Of a stretch of DNA of 64,000 nt, positions 46,756-58,799 are shown in pieces. The translations under genes were made by a program, and so were the position numbers. This DNA is from Manis javanica (lineage: Eukaryota; Chordata; Mammalia; Pholidota; Manidae), in assembly GCF_040802235.1 (NCBI RefSeq), contig NC_133174.1, positions 85,644,647 to 85,708,646 of the forward strand, given 5' to 3'. The stretch's first letter is position 1. Every line of letters begins with the position of its first letter. The notes under the pieces are model-generated. The model worked only from the letters and a program-made list of their open reading frames with translations, was not told the DNA's origin and searched no databases.

Positions 46756-47720
46756 GCAACAAAAGCAAAGGTAAACAGGTAGTACCACATCAAACTAAAC
46801 AGCTTCTGTACAGCAAAAGAAAACATCAACAAAATAAAAAGTTAACCTACCTAATGGGAGAAAATACTTGCAAATGATAAACCTGATAAAGGGCCAATAT
46901 CCAAAATATATAAAGAACTCATACAACTCAAAGCTAAAAAACAAATAATCCAATTAAAAAATGGGCAGAGGACCTGAATGAGCATTTTTCTTAAGAAGAC
47001 ATACAGATGTCCAAGTACATGAAAAGGTGTTCAACATAATTATCAGGGGAATGCAAATCAAAACCACAATAAGATATCACCTGACACCTGTTAGCATGGC
47101 TATTTATCAAAAAGACAAGAAGTAACAAGTATTGGAGAGAATATGGAAGAAAGGAAACCCTTGTACACTGTTGTTGGCAATGTAAATTGGTATAGCCACT
47201 ATGGAAAACAATTTGGAGTTCCTCAAAAAATTAACGATAGTTCTAACATATTATCCAACAATTCCACTTTTGAGCATTTATTCTAAGAAAAATGAAAACA
47301 CCAAATCAAAAAGAAACCTGTGCCCCATTGTTCATTGAAGCATTATTTACAATAGCCAAGATATGGAAACAACCTAAGTGTCCACTGAAAGATAAATGGA
47401 TAAAGAAAATATGGTACCTAGATAGATAGACACAGATAAGTCTTTAGCCATAAAAAAGAAGGAAATCCTATTTGCAACAACATGAATGAACCATGAGGGC
47501 AATATGATAAGTGAAATAAGTCAGACAAAGACAATTATATGATCTCACTTATATGTAGAATCTAAAATATTAAATAAATATCTCACAAATACAGAACACA
47601 GATCGGTGGTTGCCAGAGGTAGGCTGAGAGGGGGTGGGAGAAGTGGGCAAAGGTAGTAAAATAAATGAAACTAGCAAAGAGGAGAACTCTTGTTTGTTTA
47701 CAAATATAAAGGAAAAACAT
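46756..47720 (+). repeat. Old L1 ORF2 C-terminus and 3' UTR, right of the provirus
   Basis: Continues the L1 from 40,873. The order agcaaaagaaaacatcaaca, gggccaatatccaaaatata, caatagccaagatatggaaa and then the ggctgagagggggtgggaga 3' UTR is typical. The first five bases are the provirus target duplication. Confidence 0.8.
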
Positions 47721-49492
47721 GGTGATAGTGATGGAAAAATCTGAACTTAGTTGCCTCTTAATAAACTTAACAATGCCAAATAAATAGCAACATGTGGTTA
47801 GTGGCTATCACATGGGAGAACACAGCTATACTTATTAGTGGGAATATTTACTTGCACATAAACCTACTTGGCATCTCTTATTTCCATAGGTTAAATAACT
47901 TAAGTGTGTAATTTCTGAGTTACAAGTACTAATATGAAAACATGATTGTTTGAAACACATATTTGATCTATTACTGAGCACTAGTATTCTAGCATTAAAT
48001 TGGGAATACTCAGTTCTAGATAGACAGCTTTGGATACACTCTCTAGCCATTTTTAATTTAAGGTTAGAATAGGTTCTTAAAAAAATGGACTATGATCTAT
48101 TTCTCTCCTGCATCAAAGAAAGATCCAAGAAAGGAGACAAGTAATTAGAACTTATAAACATGCTGATCAACAGACTGATGATACCTGTAAGGAGGAGTGT
48201 CCTTATCAATGAAATGCTATTACCAGGATGTCCTTGGTTTGAGATAGCTAATAGTCAACACTCCCAGAATTTATGGATTTCTGAGGAATTGATCCCTGAA
48301 AAGTAACATAAAAGATATCTAACTACATGGGTGTAAAATGCAGATCATTCATAAACTAAAGTGTCTGTGTGAGGCCAGTGTAAACCTTATAGTGCTTATC
48401 CTTGAACTCAGGCCAAAGAACATGTCTGTTGTGGGAAGGAATTATCTCAGAAATCTGTCTCAATGTCCCAGATCTCTCCCCATTTTCATGGGTCTCTTGA
48501 TTGCTTATATGATTGCTTATATGTATGCTTGAAATTATTAGTAAAGCTTCATACTGGATAAGGTTGCTTATTCAGGTGAGACTGATTTGGCAGTTTTATC
48601 CTGCGAGTTATCTCAAGGATCAAAAGGGAACTAAAAGGTCTAATTTTGAATTCATTTGGCTTGTTCACTCTCCTGAATGGAAAATAATCAAGTAATTACT
48701 ATGTGAGCTTCAAAGATATGTGACAAGTTGCAATTGCTGTTCTTTGCCTGGATCCTGATACAACATGTCAAAAATGTTCAAAAGTAAAGGAAAGACAAAA
48801 CTACTGGTTTTCGTAAAGTCCTTTGGGGCTCAGGATCCAGATGCATCAATGTCATCTCCAGTTCGGGAAACAACTGTGATTCTCCAGATGAAACAAATTT
48901 AAAACAGGGTGTGTTCTTCCTAGTGGTTTCACTGACTGAAGCTTTTCCTTAACATATGGCAATAGGAAAAGTCATAGAACTAAAAATATTTGCTCCAAGG
49001 AGATAGTGAAGGCTATGTCACTAAGTTGAGACTCTACTCCTGTTGTAGTGGAATGCTAGAGATTTGGGGCTCAAAGGGAACAGGAAAGAGGAAAGTTATT
49101 CAAATTAAACATCCCCTAACACAAGTGCATGAACTAGGCCAGAAGTCAAAAATGTCTCAAATGGAAATCTCTGAAGGAGTGCACAATTTACTAAGTATTT
49201 GTTCTCAAGTTGTGATTTTATAATGACAAAGTTATCCTCATACTAACTCATGGAAAGACTACAGCCAAGATTTTCTCTACTTTCTGTCATTCAAGTACTA
49301 CTGAGCATCTATTACCATCACTGGCATTACTAACTACTAATCTTGGAGAACAATATAGGATTTCACTCACGATTTTTTCTAGAACTTTCATATTTGATTC
49401 TATGATCCACTCAGAGTTTCTACAATTGTTTTGAATGGGGAAAATCACTTTACCTTTTTCTATGTGACTTTTCAGATATACATGCTGTAGTG
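47721..49492. other. Unassigned sequence
   Basis: 1.8 kb without a gene or a repeat I can name. Short frames (60-77 codons) do not resemble proteins. Confidence 0.4.
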
Positions 49493-49942
49493 GGTTGAAC
49501 GGTGATCCCTCCCAACAAGCTACATTCTTGTCCTCACCCCTGGAATTTGTGAATATGACCTGATTTGTAAAAAGGGTATTTGTAGATATAGCAGTGTATC
49601 TCAAGATCCTTGATTACCTGGGTATGCCCTAAATCTGGTGACCAATGACATTTTAAACCAAAAAAGGAATTTGAGACAGATACATACAAGGGAACAGGGA
49701 TGTGAAGAAGGAGGCAGAGACTGGAATGAGGAATCTAAAAGCCAAGGGACAAGAAGGATTGCCAGTAACCAAAAGCTGGAAAAGGCAAGGAACAGATTTT
49801 TCCTAAAGCATTTTGAGGAAATATAAGCCAGCCAGCACACTAATTCATATTTCTAGCCTTTAGAATTATGAGAGAAATGTTTCTGTTATTTTAGGCCACA
49901 CAGCTTGTGGTACTCTTGCAGCAGCCCTAGGAAACTAATACA
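49493..49942 (+). mobile_element. MaLR-type (MLT1-like) LTR
   Basis: 450 bp from TGCTGTAGTGGG to CTAATACA. The internal order (ggaatttgtgaatatgacct, then ccttgattacctgggtatgc, then aggccacacagcttgtggta) is that of non-autonomous ERVL-MaLR LTRs. It is the same kind as the split minus-strand LTR at 9.4/15.8 kb. The 105- and 79-codon minus-strand frames within it are shadows. Confidence 0.7.
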
Positions 49943-49959
49943 TGAACTTCCACTACTTA

Positions 49960-51130
49960 AGAAGTCTTTTAGTTTCTCCTATACTAAATTTCTATGTACT
50001 GTGGAGTCTGCTTCTGGATTGTACATTCTATTGTCTTGGCATACCTATTTATATGGTGCCAACACCACAATATTTTAATAACTGAGGCTTCATAATTATT
50101 GTGTAATATCTGGTAGGGCTATGGCTTCCTGAATGTTTCCTTTTAGCAGGACTTTCCTAGATAATTATATCTTTTCTTTCAAAGTTTGTAATCAACTTGT
50201 CAAGACACAGAAAAAAAAAGAAATTATATTGTTTTTATGAAGAGTGAATTAAATGAAAAATGTATAATGGCTATTTTTTTGAATCTGCATTTATGTTTTT
50301 CAAGAGTGTTTTCTAGTCTTAATTACATAGGTTTTAGACATTTCTTAATAAGCTTACTCCTGTGTATTTCACTTGTCCACATTTATTTATTGTAATGAGG
50401 TTCTCTACTGATACATTGTCTATCTGTTATTGCTTATAATAAGAAGCTACTGACTTTTGTGTTTTGATTTTATAGTATCTGTAAAATTATTCTATTGTGT
50501 ATAATAGTTTTTTCACTGAATTTTTGTTTATTTCATATGTAGATTTCTATCATCTACCAATAGAGATATTTTAACATTTCCCTTTTCTATTCTTATGCCA
50601 GGAATTCCATTGGCATTTGTAATTGTTTTGGCCAATAGCTGCAACATAACACAAATTCAAAGATTGTATGTGGATAGTGAAAACATTTTTTAATTAACTA
50701 TTTTAGCAGGAAAAACTAGTGTACAATCATCATTCGTATAGTATGTTAGTATATGTATGTATGTGCAATGCTTGGAAAGCAACCATCAATTACTACTTCG
50801 TGAATGTTTTTAAAATAATAATAGGTGTTTAATTTGTAAAATGAATTACCTTAATCTAGAGATGTTGCATGACATTTTTCTTGATGCTTCTTCTCTATTA
50901 ATATGATATATACCATCAATGGCTTTCCTAATTTTTAAACACATTTACTTTCTTGGAACACACACCTCACTCAGTTAAGATGTATATTTTTAAATACTGT
51001 TGGAAATTGTCGTTATTTTATTTTAAATATTTACATCAGTATTCATACATAAGATTGGTCCTCAGATTTTTTTCATGCAGTATTGTTTATTTTGCATTGT
51101 CATATTAACTTCATAGAGAATTTGTAAGTT
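49960..51130 (-). repeat. Old L1/HAL1-type ORF2 remnant
   Basis: Strongly eroded reverse-orientation LINE sequence. Recognisable marks are aataactgaggcttcataat followed by tatctggtagggctatggct, the cacttgtccacatttattta region and catctaccaatagagatatt (reverse transcriptase). AT content is high. Confidence 0.55.
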
Positions 51131-51289
51131 TTCCATTTTTTCTATGCTCTGAAATAATTTAAGTATAAGTAGATTTAATTAGATTTAATAAAAATTCTCA
51201 GTGGATTCACATAACATATTTTTATATCTACAATGGGAGAAAACATAAATGTACAAAATTATAAATGATAATACAAGAGTAGGAATTTT

Positions 51290-51545
51290 GAAAAAATCAA
51301 AATGTCATATCAAACAATATTGAAAATAAATTTGAAAATTAAGTAAATTTGATTATTTCCAGAAAAATTTGACCCAAGTAGAAAAAAAACATCCTAATAG
51401 GCCAAATAACCATGAGAGAAAATACAGAACTTCCCCATCAGAATATATGAGGCCTAGATGGTTTTGAGAGAGTTCTATGAAACTTTAAAGAGTAAACAAT
51501 CCAATCTACTTAAAGTATTTGGAGCATAGAAAAAAGAGTGTAAAC
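51290..51545 (+). repeat. Old L1 ORF2 fragment (reverse transcriptase start)
   Basis: aggccaaataaccatgagag to ggcctagatggttttgagag and acaatccaatctacttaaag match, in sense, the start of the L1 reverse transcriptase domain. Very eroded. Confidence 0.5.
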
Positions 51546-53300
51546 TTCCAAATTTAACTTCAAGTATATTTAATCTTTGAATTTTATTTCTCTTTGGAAA
51601 TGTTTTTTAATGGGAAAAGGTTTATTTTTGTATTTGTGTTTGTCTCTATGTTGGTTTTCTTTATATTGTTATTGCCTCTATGCAATTTATTGAAATATCT
51701 TAATATTCTATTTACTCTCATTGCAGATACTCTGATGACTTCATTGAATAATGTGGTTGAACAATTTCTAATGGTATATAGAATAAGGAATAATATATCT
51801 ATCCTTGGAATAAACTTAATGCATCCATCTGATTCATTTCAGTTTCCAGTAGCACAGAAATATAAATTACCATCCAGGGGTTCTAGTGAGCAATGGTTGA
51901 TATTGGGGATGGTGCTCATGAGAGTAGAACAGTAATATCTAGCATGCTGCTAGTAACATTTCCCAGGGGTTGATAACTACCTCAGATTCACCCAAAGCAT
52001 AATGGTTAGGCTTGATGGTTTAGGATAAAAAGCTAGGGTGGGTAAATGCCAATAATCATAAAAGACATTGACTTAGTGGCTATGTGTTAAAATATAGTTC
52101 ACCGGGCCAGGCCAATACCAGCAGTTATAGGTGAAGATGTGGACCACTAGGAACTCATATAACTTGTGGAAGTGAAGAAAATTTGGTGACGCTTAGTTAA
52201 ATTAAACAAGAATATACCTACACAACCTTCACCCAAGCATCCTTCCTCTCTAAACTGTTACTCAGCCCCACCTCTGCAAGAAGAGCATCCTGGCATTATG
52301 AAGCAAGAGATGGTGTCAGAATTTGCACATTTTCATGTAAAGTCTCTAAATTCTATTGCAAAAACAAAACAAAACAAAATTAAGAGATATTAAATGATGG
52401 GTGGTACTAGACATTTGTTTGTGGTATTTTGGAAAGACAATATGCAGATATACAGAAGCCTGAGATTATTTAAAAGAAAGTGAGCCACTCCTTGAGATCT
52501 GGTCATAATCATTAATACTGAAGGTCTGTCTCCATCTTCTCTCCCAAACTGAGGTTGTTCCTGGGAAGCAGACATAGCTTGGACATGGTGGCTTACTTCA
52601 GATGAGGAAAATTTTGGGGGAGGTAGATGTAGATGTTTGTAGCAGCATCAGATTGAGTAGTGAGTGCTTCAGGGAATCTTCCATGGGAGAATATTAGTAA
52701 CCCACATCATCCACTAAAATAACACCTGGCACTATTACTCTAAGGTTTTACCAGACCTAGGAAATCACTGTAAAGAAGAGAAGAACCTCTTCTTGGATTT
52801 CACATTTTTCCCCAAGGAGGCCTTCTGAAGGGTGTGTCTGGGGAATGAAAAATCTTGGAAGTCTCAATTCCCCAATTAGCATTTAGTAACCTCATCTGAA
52901 AAACCGAAACAATTTTAAGTAATCTGATACTCCTTACATTCCTTAGCCTTTTGTATCTCCTCTAATTTCACTGCTATTATACTTTTGGTATGCAATCACT
53001 CCACCACCATGCCCAGCACATAATCATGCTGTCCAAACTTTATTTTTTTCTTCCTATTCTATAATCCAAGGCAGGTGAATGTTTTGGCTGTTGGCAAAGA
53101 AGCTGGTTGCAGTCTACAAAATAGATTAGGAATAATGCAAATAAAAACAAAAAAATAATAACACAATCAGTTTGAGTTTTTCTGAAGTCAACATTTGTGC
53201 CTTGGGGTGATGACACAGATGTTCTCTCCTTGACCTATTATTCAGTTCCTATTATTATGCTATAATAATGAAGAAGAACATGAAATTTAGGAAGCATGTG
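51546..53300. other. Unassigned sequence
   Basis: No recognised gene or repeat apart from a short aaaacaaaac simple run near 52,363-52,380. The 113-codon frame at 51,594-51,935 starts hydrophobic (FVFVFVSMLVFFILLLPLCN) but sits in low-complexity T-rich DNA with no homology I can see; not called a gene. Confidence 0.4.
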
Positions 53301-53325
53301 GTATTTGTTTGATATTTTAATGAAC

Positions 53326-53331
53326 TTTATT
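53326..53331 (-). terminator. Polyadenylation signal of the vigilin retrocopy
   Basis: AATAAA on the minus strand, about 245 bases after the ancestral stop codon, followed within 30 bases by A-rich but eroded sequence. It fits the end of a reverse-transcribed mRNA. Confidence 0.5.
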
Positions 53332-53573
53332 TGAAATAATGGAAAGTCTGTCCCACAGCAGAAATGTCAAAAACAGGTCCTGAGTGAAAATTAAACACTA
53401 CATTGGAAATTACTGCACAGAAACAGAATTGAGCATTTCACTTTCTGCACACATATTTTGCATAATTTAAAGATGGAAGGAATGTGCGTATGATCTAGAA
53501 GCTGGGATGGTTTAGAAAGATTTTTTTGGCATTTTCAAATAAACTTGCTGGAATAATTTGGCATTTATTATTA

Positions 53574-56500
53574 TTATTTTTTGTATCTCCAAGAGTGAAT
53601 CTTAGGATCTACTTGATCCTCCAAGCTTGGAAAATCTTCAGAGCTATTCCTATAAGGGATCTGTTGAGTGTAGTTTGCAGCACAAGGAACATCTTTTACT
53701 GCAGAACTATTGAATGAAGCATAGGTTAAATTTCAGAGTGACCTTCTATACATGCTTCTTCTGAGACTCAATCCTTTTGATAACAGCTAGATAATGTTTT
53801 TCAAGACTGAGGATGTGATCAACTGCTTTTGTGACTTTATCAGGGACTCCAGTCACAGTAACAATGTTTGGATCTGAGGCTCCTTTTGGAGGGAAGTGGA
53901 TGACCACTTGGAATTGATTGTTTATTTTTTGAATGGATTTTCCATTGAATCCAATAATGTGGCCATAAACACGATGGTTTAGTGGGATTTGTTTGGTAAC
54001 TGTTTTTTCAAACTTACGCATTATTTTCATTATTGAATTCCGGGCAGCAATGGCATTTTCTTCATATCCAATGACGGTGATTTGGTCTTGCATCTCATTG
54101 TTCCCTTTACTTGGAAATTTTATAGTTACATCATGCTCTAAGCAAATCCGAGTAATAACAAAACCATTTCGACCAATGATCATGGGGTAGTATTTGGGGT
54201 CCATTGTGAACTGAAGTTTAAAATTTCTTAATGCTTGATCTTCTACTTCAGCTTGTAAAGCCTTGACTTGTTCTTGTAATCTAGCTTTGGCTTGGTGTAC
54301 ATTAGCAGCAAGGCAAGTGATGGAAATGGTATCAGACTCTAATCCAAATACTAGTATCTGTATATGAACTTTAAATTCATCCATTATCTTGTGTATTCCA
54401 CTTTCTTCCTGACCAATGATGTAATGGCGTAAGTCAAAGGGCACATCTACTTCAACAATAAGAGGAATTAGAGCCTCAAGGGCTTCCATAGCTGCTTTGC
54501 ACTTTTCCTTTTGCCCTGATATAACTATGCTGTCACATTTCCTCTGGGAAATAGAAACTACTTCTGTAGTGCTCTTTTCCCTAACTTCTTCATTTTCTCA
54601 TACAGTTTTCTCTATATTAATAGAATGGATCTCCTCACTGTCTGAGAATTTGATTTGAACATTATAATCTCTAGCAATTTGTTGGATTTGAGAATACATT
54701 GGTCCCATGACAAAATAATGGAACTTCTGGGGAATAACATATTCTGTTGTGACTTGGTTGTCAATGACAGCAAGAATCTCCTGGATGTATTTCTTGGCTG
54801 CTTCTACACAAGCCTTTGCTCCTTTGAAGGTGATTTTGTTCCTCAGTTTTCCTGACCATGAAAAGTTAATAATCACACCACCACACTCCTCAGAAATCTT
54901 CTGTAAAACCTGGCCTCTTTACATAAAAAGGTGATGATGGTACATAGGATTTATCAGTATGTTGTCCTCTACCACATTATCTAGGTTTGTAATTAGAGCC
55001 TCTAGTTCCTTTTGTGCATCTTTAACAGACTTCTCTGACCCTATGATAGTTAACAAATCATTATCCTTGTCACCAGGAACAGGGAAAATGATGCATGCTC
55101 CAGTCTCTTCACAGATTTTGGGAATATCGCCACCATTTTTATTCATGAGGAATTTATGACATTGTGATTTGGCATGAAGAATTAGAGCATAGTTCTTGGT
55201 TTCTTTTTCTTCTGCTAATTGTAGCAGCTTTTTCTTGGCCCTCTCAACGTTTTGGGCTGGGCCCCTAATAATAACTCTTTGAAGGCCTGAGTTGTCTTTT
55301 GGAAAGTGGATGTGGATCTTTCTACATTCCTCCATGATTGAACCGATCAAACAATCTTTAGAATCAGTAAGGGATTCATGTAGATTGGAAGGAATAGAAA
55401 TTTCCACTTCTGAAAAATTTGTTATACTTTTCTGAATTGAACGAATCCAGTCACAAGCTATTTCACAATCTGCTGGCTTTCCACTGATGACAATATTTTC
55501 TGAGCTGCTACTTGCTGACGGAACTTGAATTTTGGTGTTGTTTGCTGAACAGATTTTTTTGATGTTGGCATCTCCTCTTCCAATGATATTTTTGTGAAGC
55601 ATTTTAAATATGGGAATAGTTATGGAAAAGTTACTTTCTACAATGTCTCTCACCAAATTATCCAAATATTGTGTGCATTTTTCTAATTCATATTTTGGCC
55701 CCCTCAAATGGATAATGTCACTTTTCTGTGCTGGGTCAGGAAAATCAATAATAACCTCTGGGAATTTCTTACGGATGTCTTGGATCTGTTCACCTCCCCA
55801 CCCAATGACTGCTTGGTGATATCTTTGCTCAATAACTAAGTCTTTGGTGTGCTCATTTTTGAAATCAGAAGCAAGTTCTAGAATTTCTCTCTTTGCCTGT
55901 TGGACATCCTGAGATTCTCCCTCAATTCTGATCAAGTTGTTCTTTTCATTTTCATGCGAGATTACCACAGAAACTTTATTTCTGTCTTTACGGTTTATGA
56001 TAGCACCATTATTCCTTATCAGGTGCTTGTAAAACTTATAGTCAACAATGACCTCTGCATAATCCATTCTGTTAATTAGATAATCAACTATGGCTTCAAT
56101 TTGTTCTTGAGCATAATACATATCTTTTGTTGGTCCTTCTATTGTAATTTTATCTCCACTAGTAAACTCTATATGAACTTTCAGCAGGCTCTGAGTGGTT
56201 TTGGATATATTATGACCTTTCTCACCAAAAATAAATTTGTGAAGCCAGCAGGGTACAGAAATAGATGAATCAGTGTAAAGCATGGTCTTTGAATGGGCTT
56301 CAATACATGCCTTCCTTAAATTTTCAGGCTCAACTTGATGTGTCACAGGATTTAATATGCTTTCTGCAGGTGAAGCATCTATTGAAATTCCAGTTCTTTC
56401 CAGTATCTCCTGAATGGAATTGCTTGTGGGACCTATGGTACACTTGTGCTTGAAGTTGATCTCTATATTTATGGTTGCTGTTTCTTTTTAGTATTCTCAT

Positions 56501-57333
56501 GAATCTCCTTTACAAAAGCCTGACCCTGATCCAGTTGTTTTGTTCCAGTAAAGCCATCTGTTAGTATCTGATAGGCATTAGGTGGTGGAATGTATATGCA
56601 TGCTTCCCTTTCCCATTCTTCTTTGTTCAAAGGTATTTTGTGCTGTCTAACATTAAAAGAATGATAATGCCTTTTCCACATCTAACCTCTCTATAGCACA
56701 CTTGTCTTGTTCAGCAGGTGTCAGTAAGACTTCATGTGGAGCCTTCTTCATGACCACTTTGGTGCCAACAATATTGATCCAGTTATTGTGGTTATCTGGG
56801 CATAAGATCTGGATATTGGTTGCAGTTTTTTGTTCCAAGCCTTGTACAGGTTTGCCTATAATTAAGCCACGATATTCCTTGGGAATATAAACTACAGTTA
56901 AAACTTGTTTCTGAAAACATGCAAAAATCTCCTTCTGAGCTTTAAAAACAGTTTCTTCCTTACCAAAAACTGTAAAGTAGAGGCCTTGGTCTTTGACAAA
57001 AGTTAATTCTAGGTTGGCACCAGTCCTTTTCATGATGTCTAGACAGAATTTTGCTTGTCCATATTCACCAAACTGATCCACATACTGTTTCTCCTCAAGA
57101 GGCACATAAAAGACTTGAGTGATGACTGATGTTATGATGGGTTGACTGTTATTGCTTGAAGATTCAGCAGGTTCTTGAGCATTTTGCAAGTAATTTGTTT
57201 TCTTTGGAAGTTGAGTGAATTTATCTTTGTAGGTTGGAGTCCCAAGATACCCTTCTGAATTTAAAGCAGTGACATAATTCTCTTTTTTAACATATCTACA
57301 TTGATGCTCAGTTAAATTTTCTTTGGAACTCAT
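53574..57333 (-). pseudogene. HDLBP-like: Intronless vigilin (HDLBP) retrocopy, disabled
   Basis: Vigilin binds RNA and ribosomes through 14 KH domains. This intronless copy spans the whole coding region: ATG at 57,331-57,333, the N-terminal region (TPTYKDKF, ITSVITQVFYVPLEEKQY), consecutive KH repeats, and a C-terminal tail (SEDFPSLEDQV) ending at TAA 53,574-53,576. That is 3,760 bp against about 3.8 kb for the parent coding sequence. Disablements I see: frameshift near 56,655-56,680; frameshift near 56,475 in an A-rich lysine run; in-frame TAA at 54,919-54,921; in-frame TGA at 54,598-54,600; frameshift near 53,755-53,790 with TGA at 53,733-53,735. Between 56,470 and 53,746 one frame stays open except for the two stops. 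KH loops of the GxxG type persist in some repeats (GEKG, GWGG, GRNG, GFNG) and are lost in others (GKPV, GRGD, GPMY, GQEE). Protein divergence from the parent looks large, roughly a third to two fifths. No promoter was identified. Confidence 0.9.
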
Positions 57334-57794
57334 TTTTGATTTTCAACTACTTACAATTAAGATGTATTGCAGCTAAATGGTCAGAAACCAGAACATCTGT
57401 CTTGTAGCTGCCTTTTTGCATATTACTGTATGGGAAAAATAAACATTTTAAAGATGTAGTTCCTTTCCAAATATATCTATAAATTAATCAATTAAAAAAT
57501 GAAATCCTAATATTTATACAATTTGACAAAAACGTAAGGTTAATTTATTCTACTCTTATGAGAGTTGTTTAAATTATGGGGACTATGAGGAAACAGCCAC
57601 CATTTTTCAAAGAGGAGAAAATATTCTTTGATTACTGTCATCAGACTCATCAACCCTCATTTTGCCTAAGTGAGTACCATCATTTTTTGACCCTTAGTAC
57701 TAATGGCTGAAAATTACTTTTGGAATAATATAATTCTCTAGTTTTCAATGATAACATGTTCTCCAGGGTTTCCTATTTTTCCTAAAAGATTTAT
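57334..57794. other. Unassigned sequence upstream of the vigilin copy
   Basis: AT-rich. The first 100 bases could be retroposed 5' UTR but I cannot recognise it. No TATA-type or CpG-rich promoter is obvious. Confidence 0.35.
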
Positions 57795-58150
57795 TCAATA
57801 ATAATTTATATACTATAAAATTCACAGTTTATGCATGAAATTCAATGATTTTTAGTTAATTTATAGTGCTGTAAAACCATCACAACAACCAGTTTTAGAA
57901 CATTTCTATCACTCCAAAGAGATCCATCATGCTCATTTGCATGCAATCTGTTTCCATTTTCTCTATAGACTTACCTTTTCTGGACCTTTCATAGATATAT
58001 TTTCATATAGTACATAGAATCTTTTGTACCTTGATTTTTTACCTTAACATAATGTTTTTGAGGTTCAACCATGTTATAATATATATCAGTAATGTATTTC
58101 TGCTTACTTATTGCTGAATAATATTCTCGTTCTATTTATCTTTACGTTAA
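57795..58150 (-). repeat. Old L1 3' UTR fragment
   Basis: gctgtaaaaccatcacaaca, then tcactccaaagagatccatc, then gaggttcaaccatgttataa and attgctgaataatattctcg form the reverse complement of an old L1 3' UTR leading into the ORF2 C-terminus. Confidence 0.7.
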
Positions 58151-58269
58151 TGACTGATCTGACTCAATCTCCGTTCTTGGTTACAAGACCTCCATTGTGA
58201 CTCTACACTAACTCTACAGGGTGCTCATTTGGACTCCATTATCTATTTATATTTTTCCATATGTCATGT

Positions 58270-58570
58270 AATTTAGACTCATAACTTTGATAGACTGATG
58301 ATTCTCAAATCTAACACCTAGTCCTGAGCTGCTATGTGTATATGTAAAAATATCATTACTTGAATGTCTATTAGTCCTTTCAAAGTTGATACATTGAGTG
58401 AATTCTTTTATCCTCAGAATTTCTCCTCTTGTAACATTCTGAAACTCAGAAAATGGCACCTGACTTTCCTTCTGTTGCTGAAGCCAAGTACTTGGTACCT
58501 CTCTCACTTCTCACTTTCCCTCATATAACACATACAAAGTAAGAGCATTCCTGTTAATTTATATACGAGT
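58270..58570 (+). repeat. Ancient mammalian interspersed repeat, family unassigned
   Basis: The order gatgattctcaaatctaaca, cctagtcctgagctgctatg, acttgaatgtctattagtcc, gaaaatggcacctgactttc and gctgaagccaagtacttggt matches a widespread ancient mammalian repeat whose name I cannot give with certainty. Confidence 0.4.
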
Positions 58571-58740
58571 TTTACCTCTCCTTTTCAATCTACATTTCTA
58601 GTCTGATCCAGCATGTCAATACTGTCACAAGCATTGAAATGCTATACCACTCCTATTCTTGTCCCCTTATGGCTTATTCTCCACAAAACATTCAAATAAA
58701 AGCATCATGGTGGCATAGGGCATTCCTCCTTTTTGTCTAC

Positions 58741-58780
58741 CTTTTTTTTTTATTTTTTTTTATTTTTATTTTTACTTTTT
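58741..58780. repeat. T-rich simple repeat
   Basis: Runs of T with single A interruptions, immediately upstream of the L1 at 58.8 kb. Confidence 0.9.
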
Positions 58781-58799
58781 GTCTACCTTTTTAAACAAT

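Noticed and set aside
51594..51935. 113-codon frame with a hydrophobic N-terminus suggesting a small membrane protein
   Set aside because: Hydrophobicity comes from T-rich DNA; no supporting promoter, homology or conservation evidence.
53746..57333. Functional vigilin-like gene in the present genome
   Set aside because: Two in-frame stops and at least three frameshifts; no introns to remove them. Sequencing error at all of these sites is unlikely.
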